From Planctomycetota bacterium (GTDB taxonomy: Bacteria > Planctomycetota > Phycisphaerae > UBA1845 > UTPLA1): DNA of 64,000 bases. Of the stretch, positions 34,485-44,616 are shown piece by piece; position 1 is the stretch's first letter, and every line of letters begins with the position of its first letter. Where the stretch lies: the NCBI GenBank assembly GCA_003576905.1, contig QEVG01000004.1:124001-188000 (forward strand). Reading direction: 5' to 3'. A program made the translations under genes and the position numbers. Below the pieces are notes generated by a model. It did not search any database. It was not told the origin of the DNA and worked only from the letters and a program-made list of their open reading frames with translations.

Positions 34485-35966
34485 ATGCGGGGTCCGTTAT
34501 ACCTAGCGCGCTTATCGGGAGGAGTGACGTTCGACGGACCGCGAGAGGGTGCAGGATTGTCCGGCGCGACATCAGCAAATGAAGAGAGCGGTGCGTCGCC
34601 CGGAGCGTCCCCCAGTCGTCCCCAGGGTTTCCGGCTTCGGCGCGGGCGCAACTGGTTCTTCGTAGGACTGACGTACGCCTCGTATTATTTCAATCGATAC
34701 AACCTTTCCATCGCCAGCAAGACCTTCTGCGATACCTTTGGGTTTAACAATCAACAATACGGCCTGATCAATACCGGGCGCAACTGGAGCTACGCGGTCG
34801 GTCAGTTCTGGAACGGCCTGTTGGCGGACCGGATCGGCGGCCGGATGTCGATGGCCATCGGCGGCTATGGCACGGCACTGCTAAATGTTCTGTTCGGACT
34901 GGGCTGGTATTACAAGGCGCTGGGGCCGGTCTTCGGAACGCTGGCGTGGTTTGTCGCCATACGCTCGATTGACGGCTACATCCAGGCCTTCGGCGCGCCG
35001 GGCATGGTGAAGATGAACACGGCATGGTTCGCGCGCGCGGAGCGCGGCCGTTTCGCAGGCATCTTCGGGATGATGATCAACCTGGGCCGGTTCATCAACA
35101 ACACCGTGACGCCCTTTCTGCTCGCGGGATTCACGATTTGGAGCTACCGGCTGCCGCCGGGGCATTGGCAGTTCGCCTTTTTTGTGCCCGCCGTTTTCAT
35201 CACGATCGTGACAAGCGTGATGCTGCTCATGGTGAAGAACACGCCCGAAGAGGCGGGCTACGCGGGGGCGGTTCCATTGGAGGCGATCGACGGCGAGGGA
35301 AGCGGCACACTTCCGCTGGGCTATGTGTTCAAGACGATCATGAGCAAGCCGATGGTGTGGCTGACGGCCTGGGCCTATTTCTGCACCGGTGTCGTGCGGT
35401 ACGGCGTAGACGACTGGTTTCCCAAGTATTTTCAGGAAGTTCAGCACGTCTCACTGAAGTCCGCGGCCTTTCAGTGGACGGCCTTCCTCATCCCGGCCGT
35501 GGCGACGCTGGGCTCCATTGCGTCCGGTTACGTTTCGGACCTGATGTTCAAGGGGCGCCGCGCGCCGGTGGCTGCGACGCTCTACTTCGTTGAAACGCTG
35601 ATCATTCTCATCGGTGCCCAGGCGACGAGCCTGTGGGGCGTGTGCGCCTCGCTCATCGTCATTTCCTTCACATGCAACGCGACGCACTCGATCTTGGGCA
35701 CGGCGGCCGCCATGGACCTCGGCGGACGCAAGATGGCCGGCTTTGCAGCGGGGGTCATCGATTCATGGCAGTACATCGGCGCGGGGCTTGCCGGTGTCGG
35801 AATCGGGACACTCATCGACAAGTTCGGCTGGGGCGCCTGGCTTTACAGCATGGCGGGATTTGGAATCATAGGCGGCATCCTGATGTTGATCATGATGCGT
35901 GTCGAACCCGTTGGGACGCTGGTCCCGCACGCTCCGGTGCTCGGCAAGGTCGCCGGGAAGCCATGA
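34485..35966 (+). CDS. MFS transporter, organophosphate:phosphate antiporter type
   Basis: 493 residues at most with 12 membrane helices. It resembles the GlpT/UhpT branch: GLTYASYYFNRYNLSIA in helix 1, NTGRNWSYAVGQFWNGLLADRIGGR in the first loop, the long VKNTPEEAGYAG central loop entry, and VVRYGVDDWFPKYFQEVQH in helix 7. These enzymes exchange sugar or glycerol phosphates for phosphate across the inner membrane; the exact substrate is not readable. The first 50 residues are polar and the start is uncertain (ATG 34485, GTG 34524 or TTG near 34557). Confidence 0.88.
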   Translation: MRGPLYLARLSGGVTFDGPREGAGLSGATSANEESGASPGASPSRPQGFRLRRGRNWFFVGLTYASYYFNRYNLSIASKTFCDTFGFNNQQYGLINTGRNWSYAVGQFWNGLLADRIGGRMSMAIGGYGTALLNVLFGLGWYYKALGPVFGTLAWFVAIRSIDGYIQAFGAPGMVKMNTAWFARAERGRFAGIFGMMINLGRFINNTVTPFLLAGFTIWSYRLPPGHWQFAFFVPAVFITIVTSVMLLMVKNTPEEAGYAGAVPLEAIDGEGSGTLPLGYVFKTIMSKPMVWLTAWAYFCTGVVRYGVDDWFPKYFQEVQHVSLKSAAFQWTAFLIPAVATLGSIASGYVSDLMFKGRRAPVAATLYFVETLIILIGAQATSLWGVCASLIVISFTCNATHSILGTAAAMDLGGRKMAGFAAGVIDSWQYIGAGLAGVGIGTLIDKFGWGAWLYSMAGFGIIGGILMLIMMRVEPVGTLVPHAPVLGKVAGKP

Positions 35967-36014
35967 CTGCGCGGGTCGCGCCCGAGGGCCGCACTCCGCG
36001 ACCCTCGCGGCTGC

Positions 36015-38657
36015 CTACTCCTTCGGCAGGGCCGGTATCACCACCAGTTCACCGTTCTTGATGCGCACAAGGATACACCCGTCGTCGGCGGTGCTGAAAT
36101 AGGCGCGCGGGAGGACCAGTTCCTCAACGCCGCCGGCGCCTGCCGATCGCCGCCGGGCCGTGGAACGGATCGCCGCGCCCGGGTTCACCGCCTCGATAAA
36201 CTCCTTCGTGTTGGGGACGACGCTGCCGTGATGCGGCAGGGCGAGAACGTCGGCATGTAACAACAGGTTCGCCTCTTTGCCGGCCGGCCGCGACGCGATC
36301 GCCGCGGCTTCGTCGGCACCGGACAAGAGCCCGGCAATGCCCGCTTCGGCGATGTCCCCGGGCAGAAGCACCGAGCGGCCCTCGAAGCTCAGCCGGAGCA
36401 CGGTCGACGCGTCGTTGTCGGCGAAAAATGTCTGCCGCCTCGACGAAGGCGGCCAGAGGACCTCAAGGCGGACCGGCTCGTATTCATTCCTCATCGCCGG
36501 CGCGTGGATTGTCTCGACGGGAATGCCGCGGGCGCGGATGCCTTCGAGGAACGCGCGGGCAGCGGGCTCATCCGCCGCGAAATGCTCGAAGTGATCGTTG
36601 ACCAGAACACGGCCGATTTGCACCCGATGGGCGAGGTGCTCAATCGCGCTGAAGTGGTCGAAGTCGGTGTGCGAGACGAACACCGCGTCGACGCGGCGAA
36701 TCCCGCGGTAGCGAAGGAAATTCTCCGCCACGGGACCGGCGTCGAAGCCCGAGCGCGTGCCGAAGTCGTAAATGATCGTTTGCCCGTCGGGCAGCTCGAT
36801 CACCGTCCCGGTTCCATTGCCGACGGCCAGCATCCACACGCACAGCGCGCCGCGGTCGGCTCGTACCCAGCGCGGAGGAACCAGCCACCACAGGACAAGA
36901 ACGAGGGCGATGATCTTGAATCCGTGCCTCCGCCTCGCGGCGATCCACTTCGGTCGATAGCACCAGACGGCCAGCGCCCCATAGCAGGCCACGACCCACG
37001 CGAGCGAAGGCGCGCGGCCATCGACTACGCTCCCCGGCAGTTGCGCCAGCCGCTCGACACAGCCGGTGAGCAGGTCAATCGACACGCGGGCCGGCGGACC
37101 GAATACGACTCCGCTTGACGGGAGCAGGAGCCCGGCGAGGACACTGAGATAGCCGATCCACGTCGCCGGCAGGGCGATGGCGGACGCGACAAAGGTCCCG
37201 AGCCAGCCCCACGGCATGAAAGCCCCGAAGAAATAACACCCAAGCGGCGCGGTGAGGAGCCACTCGGCGAGCGAAAGCGCGAAGAGCTGCGCCGCCCCCA
37301 CGCCGGCCCAGCGCAGCGCCATGGCCGACTTGCCGGCCTCCGGTCGGTCGGCTTCGATCAGGCGCAGGCCGTACGGTGCGGCGCCGAAGGCCCGAGCCGC
37401 GCGGTACAGGTTCAGGCGGCCGAGCGCCTCTGAGATTGCCTCGGCAACGCGCGGGCAGAAGTGCAACAGCCCGAGCGTGGCGAGATAGGTAAGCTGGAAG
37501 CCCGCCGAAAAGAGGTCTCCGGGGCGGATGAGCAGGACGATCACGACGGAAACCGCTAGGGCGTTCATCGAGCCGTACCGCCCGCGGAAGAAGGCCGCGC
37601 CGCAGGCGACAACGCCGACGATTCCGGCCCGGAGTATCGACGGCTGCGGCTCGGTCAGGAGCACATAGGAGACGATGAGCGCCGCCACGAAGAGCGCCGT
37701 GAGGCGGTAGTGTATGCCCGCTGCGCGCGCGATGATCCACCCGACCAGGGCGAGCCAGGCGACCTGCATGCCGCTGGCGGCAAGCAGGTGGGCGTTTCCG
37801 GTACGGAGAAATGCCTCATTCATGGCACGCGAAACGGCGCTGCGCTCGCCCAGCACCATGGCCGAGAGGACGCCTGCGCCGGGGTCGTCGTCTTCAAAGC
37901 CAGGCTCAATGAGATAGCCGCGAAGCCGCGTGCGCGCATCGGCAATGAGTCGCCGCCAGCCGCCCGCGTCGGTCGCGTCGATGGCTCGGATCGATTCGCC
38001 ATGATCGGTGCGGAGCGTTGCTCGGATGCCCGAGCGGCGTTGATGGGCGGCCCAGTCCATCTCGCCCGGATTGCGGGGCGGACTCGGCGCGGCCAGCCGT
38101 CCGGTGACTTCCACGATGTCACCCACGCGCAGGCCCAGCTTCGGCGTTCGGGCGAGGACGGCGACTCTGCCGGACATGGGAATCTCGTCATCGCCGACCA
38201 TCGCCCGGACTTCGAGGACGAAGGTCGTGCGCGGCGCGACGGGGTAGGGGCGCCGCACGGCGGGGTCGGGCTCGCGCGTGACCGGCGGCGTGATGATCTG
38301 TCCGCGGACCTTCACGATCGGCGCTTCCAGTCTTTCTGTCGAATCGGTGGAATGCGATAGAAACCGCGCCACGTGATCCGGGGGCAGCCATCGCTCGGCG
38401 AGCGCGTGTCGCGCGGCGCCCATTCCGGCGGCGGCCACGCCCAGCGCCGCCCAGCCGGCGTGCAGGCGGCCGCGCGTCTGGATCATCGCCGCCGCCCAGG
38501 CGACGACCACGGCCGCCGAGAGCGCGATCGGCATTTGGATATGCGCGTCGATAAGGATTCCCGCCATCATGCCCAGTGCGATCGGCAGCATCGGCGCCGG
38601 CGGCCGTGTCCGCGGCTCGGGTATCGGGCGGCCCGGCTGAAGATCGACAAGGTTCAT
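36015..38657 (-). CDS. comEC: ComEC/Rec2 DNA-internalisation protein
   Basis: 880 residues. The inner-membrane channel for single-stranded DNA in natural transformation. In order: N-terminal DUF4131-type region with an OB-like segment (60-230), the competence domain with multiple helices (AMVLGERSAVSRAMNEAFLRTGNAHLLAASGMQ is diagnostic), and a C-terminal metallo-beta-lactamase fold with VSHTDFDHFSAIEHL, VLLPGDIAE and ALPHHGS. The family start is the ATG at 38657, four bases inside the stop of the upstream gene (ATGA). The open frame back to 39392 is an out-of-frame artefact. Other competence genes are not in the window. Confidence 0.93.
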   Translation of the reverse strand: MNLVDLQPGRPIPEPRTRPPAPMLPIALGMMAGILIDAHIQMPIALSAAVVVAWAAAMIQTRGRLHAGWAALGVAAAGMGAARHALAERWLPPDHVARFLSHSTDSTERLEAPIVKVRGQIITPPVTREPDPAVRRPYPVAPRTTFVLEVRAMVGDDEIPMSGRVAVLARTPKLGLRVGDIVEVTGRLAAPSPPRNPGEMDWAAHQRRSGIRATLRTDHGESIRAIDATDAGGWRRLIADARTRLRGYLIEPGFEDDDPGAGVLSAMVLGERSAVSRAMNEAFLRTGNAHLLAASGMQVAWLALVGWIIARAAGIHYRLTALFVAALIVSYVLLTEPQPSILRAGIVGVVACGAAFFRGRYGSMNALAVSVVIVLLIRPGDLFSAGFQLTYLATLGLLHFCPRVAEAISEALGRLNLYRAARAFGAAPYGLRLIEADRPEAGKSAMALRWAGVGAAQLFALSLAEWLLTAPLGCYFFGAFMPWGWLGTFVASAIALPATWIGYLSVLAGLLLPSSGVVFGPPARVSIDLLTGCVERLAQLPGSVVDGRAPSLAWVVACYGALAVWCYRPKWIAARRRHGFKIIALVLVLWWLVPPRWVRADRGALCVWMLAVGNGTGTVIELPDGQTIIYDFGTRSGFDAGPVAENFLRYRGIRRVDAVFVSHTDFDHFSAIEHLAHRVQIGRVLVNDHFEHFAADEPAARAFLEGIRARGIPVETIHAPAMRNEYEPVRLEVLWPPSSRRQTFFADNDASTVLRLSFEGRSVLLPGDIAEAGIAGLLSGADEAAAIASRPAGKEANLLLHADVLALPHHGSVVPNTKEFIEAVNPGAAIRSTARRRSAGAGGVEELVLPRAYFSTADDGCILVRIKNGELVVIPALPKE

Positions 38658-39610
38658 CCGTGAATCAGGGGCCAGAGGGCGCGATAGACGGCGAGAAAGA
38701 CGAGTTGGGCGACCTGGGCTGCGGCGTAGAGGCTCTGGCGCGTCTGGCCGCCGCCCCGGCGTGCCATGACGACGGCAGCGAGATAGGTGATTCCAAAGAC
38801 GATCAGCCCGGCGATGACGCCGAGCAGGAGGTTTCCGTCGCGGGCGAAATAGACCGCCGACAGGGCCAGCGGCAGGATCGCGCTGTAGAGGAGCAGGCTG
38901 GGGCGCACGTTCGCGCAGAGGGCCACTGTCTCGGCATCGGCGTTGCGGCTTGTGCGCCCGATGCAGGCCGCGGCGAGAAGGCCCCAGCGTCCCCAGATGG
39001 GCGCGAGCAGGAGCGGGCGGTATACCGGCGCCGGATAAAGAAAGTTGAAATGCCGCCGCCAGCCCATCGTCGGCCACCACGGGTTCACCACCGGGATGCT
39101 CGCAATGAGGATCCACTGTCCGAGGACCACCAGCACGAGGGCCAGTGTCGCCGACGGTGACAAGGGCGCGGCCGGGTCCAGTCGCTCGGTGACGGGCCGA
39201 TTTCCACCGAGCACGTGAATCGTCCGCACCAGGCCGAGGATCAGGAGGACCCCCGTAAAAAGGCTTTCCAGGAGAACGATGGCCAGCGAGGGAATCAGGC
39301 GGAGCCCGCCGGTCTCGCCGTAGACCCGCCACGTCATGCGGAAAAGACCTGCCCAGGCAAGCCCGATGACGAGCCCGATCGGGACGATCCATCTGGGTGC
39401 GCCGGCGTACAGGTGTGCGGGCAGCGTCGATCCGAGGGAGCGAACCGGCAGGATGTATCGAATGGCGGCGACCAGCCCCTGCCAGGGTGAAGACCGCGGG
39501 CCGCGCTCGTTTTCAGTGTCGCCGGCGGTGTGTCCCGCCGCGCCGGCAGGCGCCGCGACGCTTGAACTGAAGGCGGCGTCGCGCTTCGTCGATGTGCCTT
39601 GGGTGCTCAT
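38654..39610 (-). CDS. Integral membrane protein of unknown function, coupled to comEC
   Basis: 318 residues. A polar, disordered N-terminus (about 45 residues) is followed by some seven hydrophobic segments, for example PRWIVPIGLVIGLAWAGLF, IPSLAIVLLESLFTGVLLIL and LALVLVVLGQWILIASIPV. The alternation of short loops with Gly/Trp-rich helices faintly recalls CobS/CobD-like cobalamin membrane enzymes, but I see no decisive motif and leave it unassigned. The stop overlaps the comEC start by four bases, so the two are translated together. Confidence 0.7.
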   Translation of the reverse strand: MSTQGTSTKRDAAFSSSVAAPAGAAGHTAGDTENERGPRSSPWQGLVAAIRYILPVRSLGSTLPAHLYAGAPRWIVPIGLVIGLAWAGLFRMTWRVYGETGGLRLIPSLAIVLLESLFTGVLLILGLVRTIHVLGGNRPVTERLDPAAPLSPSATLALVLVVLGQWILIASIPVVNPWWPTMGWRRHFNFLYPAPVYRPLLLAPIWGRWGLLAAACIGRTSRNADAETVALCANVRPSLLLYSAILPLALSAVYFARDGNLLLGVIAGLIVFGITYLAAVVMARRGGGQTRQSLYAAAQVAQLVFLAVYRALWPLIHG

Positions 39611-39694
39611 GAAACGCCCGCTGGTCCGGCCGGACCGATTCGAACCGCGCCGAGGGCCGGTGGCCGCCCGCCCACGCGATTCGATGCCGCCGAG

Positions 39695-39730
39695 ATTGTA
39701 TACGAGTAAATGGGCGGCTACGATACGTAT
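39695..39730. promoter_or_regulatory. Divergent promoter island between the membrane protein and the large cluster
   Basis: An AT-rich patch sits in GC-rich sequence between divergent genes. On the plus strand TTGTAT (39696-39701) and TACGAT (39719-39724) are 17 bases apart. On the minus strand the same patch offers TACAAT (39700-39695) as a -10 with no good -35. The palindrome ATACGTAT (39723-39730) overlaps it. This could drive both the comEC operon and the 39.8-63.4 kb cluster, but the box matches are modest. Confidence 0.25.
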
Positions 39731-39834
39731 GGCGAGCCGCCGCCCGCTGGCACGACGCGGGCGCCGGTAACCAGCCCGTGTCGCATCCGGAGCGACCCGC
39801 ATCACCGGCCGGCCCCAAGGGAGTCTTCACGCGG

Positions 39835-42800
39835 ATGAAACGGCGGACATCAGCCCATTGCAGGCTGCCGCGCTTTCGGGCGGGGGCGGCTCTGCGCGCA
39901 CGACGCGCGGGCTGCTGGGCGCTGGCGATCGTGTGGGGGCTTCTGGCGGCGCAACGGGCGGCCGCGTTTCAGGATCTCCGACAGCTCATCCAGCGCGCGC
40001 AGGAGCGCGCGGACCCGCGCAGCCCGCTCAACGAGTATCGGCTCAATCCCATCACGGACCGTGACGCGGAGCGCTGGCTCGACCGTGCCAAAGAGGCGGC
40101 CGAGCGCCAGGACTGGAAGCTCGCGGCCGACACGCTTTCGCGCGTGATTGTCGATTACGGCGATCGGACGGTTTCGCCGGACCAGGGCAGAGTGTTCCTC
40201 TCCGCGGCGAAGGCGGCGCGCGAGCAGCTCATGGACTGGTCCGACGAGGGAATCGCGGCGTACCGGCTCCTTTACGACGCCGAGGCGGCGCGGCTTCTGG
40301 AACAGGGGCGGTCGGCGCACGATCTGGGCGCGCTGCGGCAGGTCGCCCGCGCGTATCCGATGACGACGTCCGCGCCGGAGGCGATGGACCTACTGGCGAG
40401 CCGGCTCCTCGACGAGGGCAGCGGCGGAGAGGCGGCCGAAATCCTGACCGAGTTGCAGGCCCTCCCGCACGCGCGGGTTCCCCAGGGGCGGATTCTTTCC
40501 CGCCTCGCCGTCGCGTACGCGCTCATGCTTCAGCGCGACAAGGCGGCAAGCGCCCTGGACCGGCTGCGCGAAGTAGGTGCCGGCGACGCGGGAGTCGTGC
40601 CATCGGAATGGCAGTCCCGCGTTGATGCGATCGAGCGGTTCCTTTCGGCGCAGGGCGGCGGTGCGGCCGGCGCAGCCCCCGCCTCGCGCGACTGGCCGCA
40701 GTTGCTCGGCCCCTCCTACGCCGGCGGGCGCATGCCGGTCACGCGGCCGGCCGTGACGCCCGACGACATCTGGCGTCAGACCCTGCCGGGCACCGAGCGG
40801 CTCGACCTTTCGGCGGTGGTGCACCTGATCCGCACGACGGGGCGCACGCCCGTCTGGCAGTGCGTCAGCGACGGCAAGGCGCTGTTCACGAGTACGCCGG
40901 AGGGTATCGAGGCCCGCGATCTCGGAACGTTTGATCTCCTGTGGCGGTCGGTTGCGAAGGCCCAGCCGCGCGATCCCGCGGTCACGCAGTTTCGCGTGAT
41001 GACGGGGCTGAATGAGTCGGACAACGCCGAGCGGTTGGACGCGCTTTCGACGATGACACTCTTTCACGAGTATCGCGGGGCGGTGTCATGCGCCCACGGG
41101 CTGGTGTTCTGCATCGAGCAGTTCGGCACGGCAAACGAGCGCTTCCCCACGAAGGCCGGCGTCGTCGATCCCAACGACGCGATGTTCATGAACGCGCAGG
41201 GCGAGCCCAACTCGCTCCGGGCCTTCGAAGCGGATACGGGCCGCGCGGTCTGGACGCGCGGCCGCGGCGGCCCGCCCGACGACGAGCTGCGCTTCGTGCA
41301 CTTTTATTCCACTCCCGTGGCCTGCGGGCCGCACCTGCTCGCTCCCTACCAGGCAGGAGGAGATCTGAATCTCGCCGTCCTGACTCCGGACGGAAAGCTC
41401 GCGCGCCGCGTCCTTCTGGGCAGCGGCCGACCGGGGATTTACCCGATCAACTGCGTGCTTCAGCCGACGGTGCATGAAGGCACGGTCTATGTGCCGACCG
41501 GCGCCGGACTGCTGATTGCCCTCAGCGCTCACGACTACTCGCTGCGCTGGCTGGCCAGCTACGAGCGAGCGATGCTCCAGCGGCGCAACGAGCCATCGGA
41601 GAACGCCCCTTGGGTCGGTGCGACCCGGTCCTATTCCCAGCCCGACGAATGGCTCAGCACGCCGCCGGTGGTGGTGGCGGGCCTTGTGATCGTCGCGCCG
41701 CCCGACGGTGATCGCATTCTGGCGTTCGATCGCCAGACGGGCGAGCAGCGATGGAGCTATCCGCGCGGCCGTCTGCGGTACATCGTCGGCGCCGACTCCC
41801 GATCAGTGATTCTCGCGGGCGACAAGGTCCTGGCTCTCGACGCCGCGACCGGTGCGGCTCGATGGACGAGCGAAGCCGCCGTTCCGACCGGCCGGCCTGC
41901 GTACTGCGGGAACGAGATCCTCGTGCCGACGGTGGAAGGTCTTGTTCGCCTGAGCGCGGAAACCGGCGCGGAGACGGGGCCGCTGCTCGTTTCGCGCGAG
42001 CCGATGGGAAATCTGCTGGCCCTCGACGGGGCGGTCTATGGCGTCACGGCGACAAGCATCACCAAGTACCCCGACGTCGAGCAATCGCGCCGCGCCGCGG
42101 AAGAGGCCCTGGCGCGAAACCCCGACGACTGGCGGGCCATGCTCCGTCTGGCCTGGCTTGGCACGATCCAGCGCAAGTGGGAAGCGTCGCTCGATCTTCT
42201 TGACCGCGCGGAGAAGCTGCTCAGCGCCGACCGCAACGGCGACGTCATCGGGCGTCTCGCCCACCAGCGCGTTGAGATTCTGCTCTCGATGGCCGAAGAG
42301 GCCGACCCGGCCGATCGCGAACCGATCCTGCGCAGGGCCTTGGAGGGCGCGCGGCGGGGCGATGACCAGATTCGCGCCGGGTTGGCCATGATCGATCTCC
42401 TGATCGAGCGCGGCGATCGGACACAGGCGCTCGAGCGGATCCTGTCTCTATTGGCAGAGCGAGGCGACGAACCCATCACGCTAGAGAGTCAACTGACTGC
42501 ACGGACGACGATCGCCCTTCGTGAGCGGCTGGGGCGCATACGCCAGGCCGCCGGCGAGGACGCCGTTGAGATCGTTCAGTCGGCCGAGCACGCAGTTGCG
42601 ACGGCGCTGGACGAAGGACGGTTCGACGCGCTCGTTCGGCTGGCCGACGGGCTGCGGCTTTCGGAGCCGCCGGCGGAAGCCGGAGCGGCCGCCGATCCGC
42701 TGGCCGAGCCGGCCGCGCGGCTCGATGTGCGGATGGGCCGGATCGCCGCGGACGGCCACGACCCCGAGTCGGCGGCATTCTACTGGGAGCGCGCCGCCGC

Positions 42801-44616
42801 CCGGTTGCCGGGAAGCGCCGCGGCGTGCGAGGCCCTTTGCAGTCTGGCGGTGCTGTACGCGAAGCCCGACCCCGGCGTGGCGGCATCGCCGGTGGACGCC
42901 GCGCGCGTGCTGAACGAGTTGGCGGAGGATCACGCGTCGATGCCGATCCCGGCGGCTCTCGCGTCGATCGTCAATGGTGACACTGTATCGGCACTGGCCG
43001 AACAGCTGCGCGGCGCTCTGCCGCCCGGGGCGACGTCGGCGCGGCCGTCGCTTCCGCGCATCCTGCGGGGCACGACACGGCTGGAGATGGTGGCCGCCGA
43101 CGAAGTGCCGACGAGCATCGGCCTGCGCGACACGGTTTCGTTTTACGATCCGGCCGCGCCGCCGGACATCTTCGCTGACGTGGTGCCGGTCCTGAAGCTC
43201 AGCCAGGTCATGGGCCTGCGAACGCGCCCTGACGCCTCCGAATTGGCCGCGTGGATGATCGATCTGGGACCGATCGTCGAGGACCAGGTTTCCGTGTTGC
43301 GCGACTGGGACACACTGAACACGCGGCACGCGGCCATGGCGGGGCGCATCGCCGTTCTGGCCGCCGGCTCGCGCATCACAGCCGTGGGAATGCTGACCGG
43401 CCGCATGATGTGGCCCGGCATCGTGCTGGACGTCCTCGAAGACGATCTGCCCGAGCCGCCGGTGGTGTACGTGGACGGCATGGTGATCGCCGCGCCGAAC
43501 GCGACCAGCCTTGTCGCCATTCCGGCGCGGCAGGACGGCCGCCCCGCGTGGGAGCGCCAGTTTCCCGGCAGGCCCATCGGAAGTCTCGCGGTCGTGGCGG
43601 GTCAGCTCGGTGTCACTGACGTGCCGGGCGAGACCATGACCGTTCTCGATCCACACAGCGGCCGGGTGCGCCGGCAGTATAGCCTGCGCGTTCCGGCGGT
43701 GCGGCGCGCCCGCGAGATCCAGGTGGACAAGGCCCTCAAGGAAATCATCGAGGTCGCCAAGGGCAACCTGACCGCGGATGATCTGGAAAAGGTCGCCGAG
43801 TCCGATGCCCCGCAGGTGGCCATGACCGCGAACGTCGTGTGCCGGGTCGGCCAGACGCGCGTCGTGGGACGCGACGCCGCGACCGGGCGTCCGATCTGGA
43901 CGCTGCCGATGGCCGGGCTGGTCAGTGCCGTGATGAAGCTCAGCGACCGTCACTTCGGCGTGTGCCACGGCCGCAGTCGCCTTGCCGTGGTCGACGCGGC
44001 GACGGGGCAGATCGTGAAGGATATCAACGCGAAGGACCTGGAGGTCCCGCCTCTCGATGCCGTCGTGGAAGGCCCGCCGGCGTCGCTGCCGCACGGCGGC
44101 GATCGACTGCTGATTTTCGCGCGCTCGACGGGCGATCCGCCGCAGTACGTTCTGGCCTCGTATCCGCTAAAGGACGGCGACCCGTCGTGGCGCCAGGAGC
44201 TAGGTCCCCTGGCCACGATCAGCCGGCGCATGCTGCGCGCGTCCCGCGATTACATCGCCGTTGTCATGTACGAACTCAAGCCCGACAACCAGCAGCGCCT
44301 TCAGGTGCAGGCCCGCGCGTGGTGGGCGCGGAGCGCGCCCGTGCTTTCTTCGGCGCGGCTTTTCGTCTTCGACAAGGCGGGTGAGAAGCGGTTGATCGAG
44401 AGCCCCTTCCCCTTCAATCTCGGGCGGCGCCCCGACGACCGTTACTTCTCCGGGCTGCTTTCGGACATCATCGTGCTCGACGAGCGGATCATTGCGGTCG
44501 GACCCGATGGCTACTATGTTCTACAGGCCGCCGAGCAGCAGGCCGCCGTGGACCCGACGCCCGGACGGGTGCGGTCGATCTTTCCGGGGGCACGGCAGTG
44601 GGAGGAGACGCCGTAA
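39835..44616 (+). CDS. Giant exported TPR / PQQ-like propeller protein
   Basis: 1593 residues with a signal peptide (RRAGCWALAIVWGLLAAQRAAA-FQ). Residues about 30-285 are helical repeats (ADTLSRVIVDYGDR and similar). About 290-770 is a quinoprotein-like propeller (LAFDRQTGEQRWSYPRGR; ALDAATGAARWTSEA). About 770-1060 is a second helical block (ALARNPDDWRAMLRLAWLG). About 1080-1590 is another propeller (GRDAATGRPIWTLPM; VVDAATGQIVKDI). No enzyme motif is seen, so a scaffold or binding role is likely. GGGAG sits 13 bases before the ATG; GTG 39778 is an alternative. It opens a long plus-strand gene run and its stop overlaps the next start by one base (TAATG). Confidence 0.85.
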   Translation: MKRRTSAHCRLPRFRAGAALRARRAGCWALAIVWGLLAAQRAAAFQDLRQLIQRAQERADPRSPLNEYRLNPITDRDAERWLDRAKEAAERQDWKLAADTLSRVIVDYGDRTVSPDQGRVFLSAAKAAREQLMDWSDEGIAAYRLLYDAEAARLLEQGRSAHDLGALRQVARAYPMTTSAPEAMDLLASRLLDEGSGGEAAEILTELQALPHARVPQGRILSRLAVAYALMLQRDKAASALDRLREVGAGDAGVVPSEWQSRVDAIERFLSAQGGGAAGAAPASRDWPQLLGPSYAGGRMPVTRPAVTPDDIWRQTLPGTERLDLSAVVHLIRTTGRTPVWQCVSDGKALFTSTPEGIEARDLGTFDLLWRSVAKAQPRDPAVTQFRVMTGLNESDNAERLDALSTMTLFHEYRGAVSCAHGLVFCIEQFGTANERFPTKAGVVDPNDAMFMNAQGEPNSLRAFEADTGRAVWTRGRGGPPDDELRFVHFYSTPVACGPHLLAPYQAGGDLNLAVLTPDGKLARRVLLGSGRPGIYPINCVLQPTVHEGTVYVPTGAGLLIALSAHDYSLRWLASYERAMLQRRNEPSENAPWVGATRSYSQPDEWLSTPPVVVAGLVIVAPPDGDRILAFDRQTGEQRWSYPRGRLRYIVGADSRSVILAGDKVLALDAATGAARWTSEAAVPTGRPAYCGNEILVPTVEGLVRLSAETGAETGPLLVSREPMGNLLALDGAVYGVTATSITKYPDVEQSRRAAEEALARNPDDWRAMLRLAWLGTIQRKWEASLDLLDRAEKLLSADRNGDVIGRLAHQRVEILLSMAEEADPADREPILRRALEGARRGDDQIRAGLAMIDLLIERGDRTQALERILSLLAERGDEPITLESQLTARTTIALRERLGRIRQAAGEDAVEIVQSAEHAVATALDEGRFDALVRLADGLRLSEPPAEAGAAADPLAEPAARLDVRMGRIAADGHDPESAAFYWERAAARLPGSAAACEALCSLAVLYAKPDPGVAASPVDAARVLNELAEDHASMPIPAALASIVNGDTVSALAEQLRGALPPGATSARPSLPRILRGTTRLEMVAADEVPTSIGLRDTVSFYDPAAPPDIFADVVPVLKLSQVMGLRTRPDASELAAWMIDLGPIVEDQVSVLRDWDTLNTRHAAMAGRIAVLAAGSRITAVGMLTGRMMWPGIVLDVLEDDLPEPPVVYVDGMVIAAPNATSLVAIPARQDGRPAWERQFPGRPIGSLAVVAGQLGVTDVPGETMTVLDPHSGRVRRQYSLRVPAVRRAREIQVDKALKEIIEVAKGNLTADDLEKVAESDAPQVAMTANVVCRVGQTRVVGRDAATGRPIWTLPMAGLVSAVMKLSDRHFGVCHGRSRLAVVDAATGQIVKDINAKDLEVPPLDAVVEGPPASLPHGGDRLLIFARSTGDPPQYVLASYPLKDGDPSWRQELGPLATISRRMLRASRDYIAVVMYELKPDNQQRLQVQARAWWARSAPVLSSARLFVFDKAGEKRLIESPFPFNLGRRPDDRYFSGLLSDIIVLDERIIAVGPDGYYVLQAAEQQAAVDPTPGRVRSIFPGARQWEETP

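Noticed and set aside
42481-44094. A 537-residue antisense frame inside the giant propeller gene
   Set aside because: His/Arg/Gly-rich translation with no domain, start site or promoter. It is the expected antisense shadow of a GC-rich gene.
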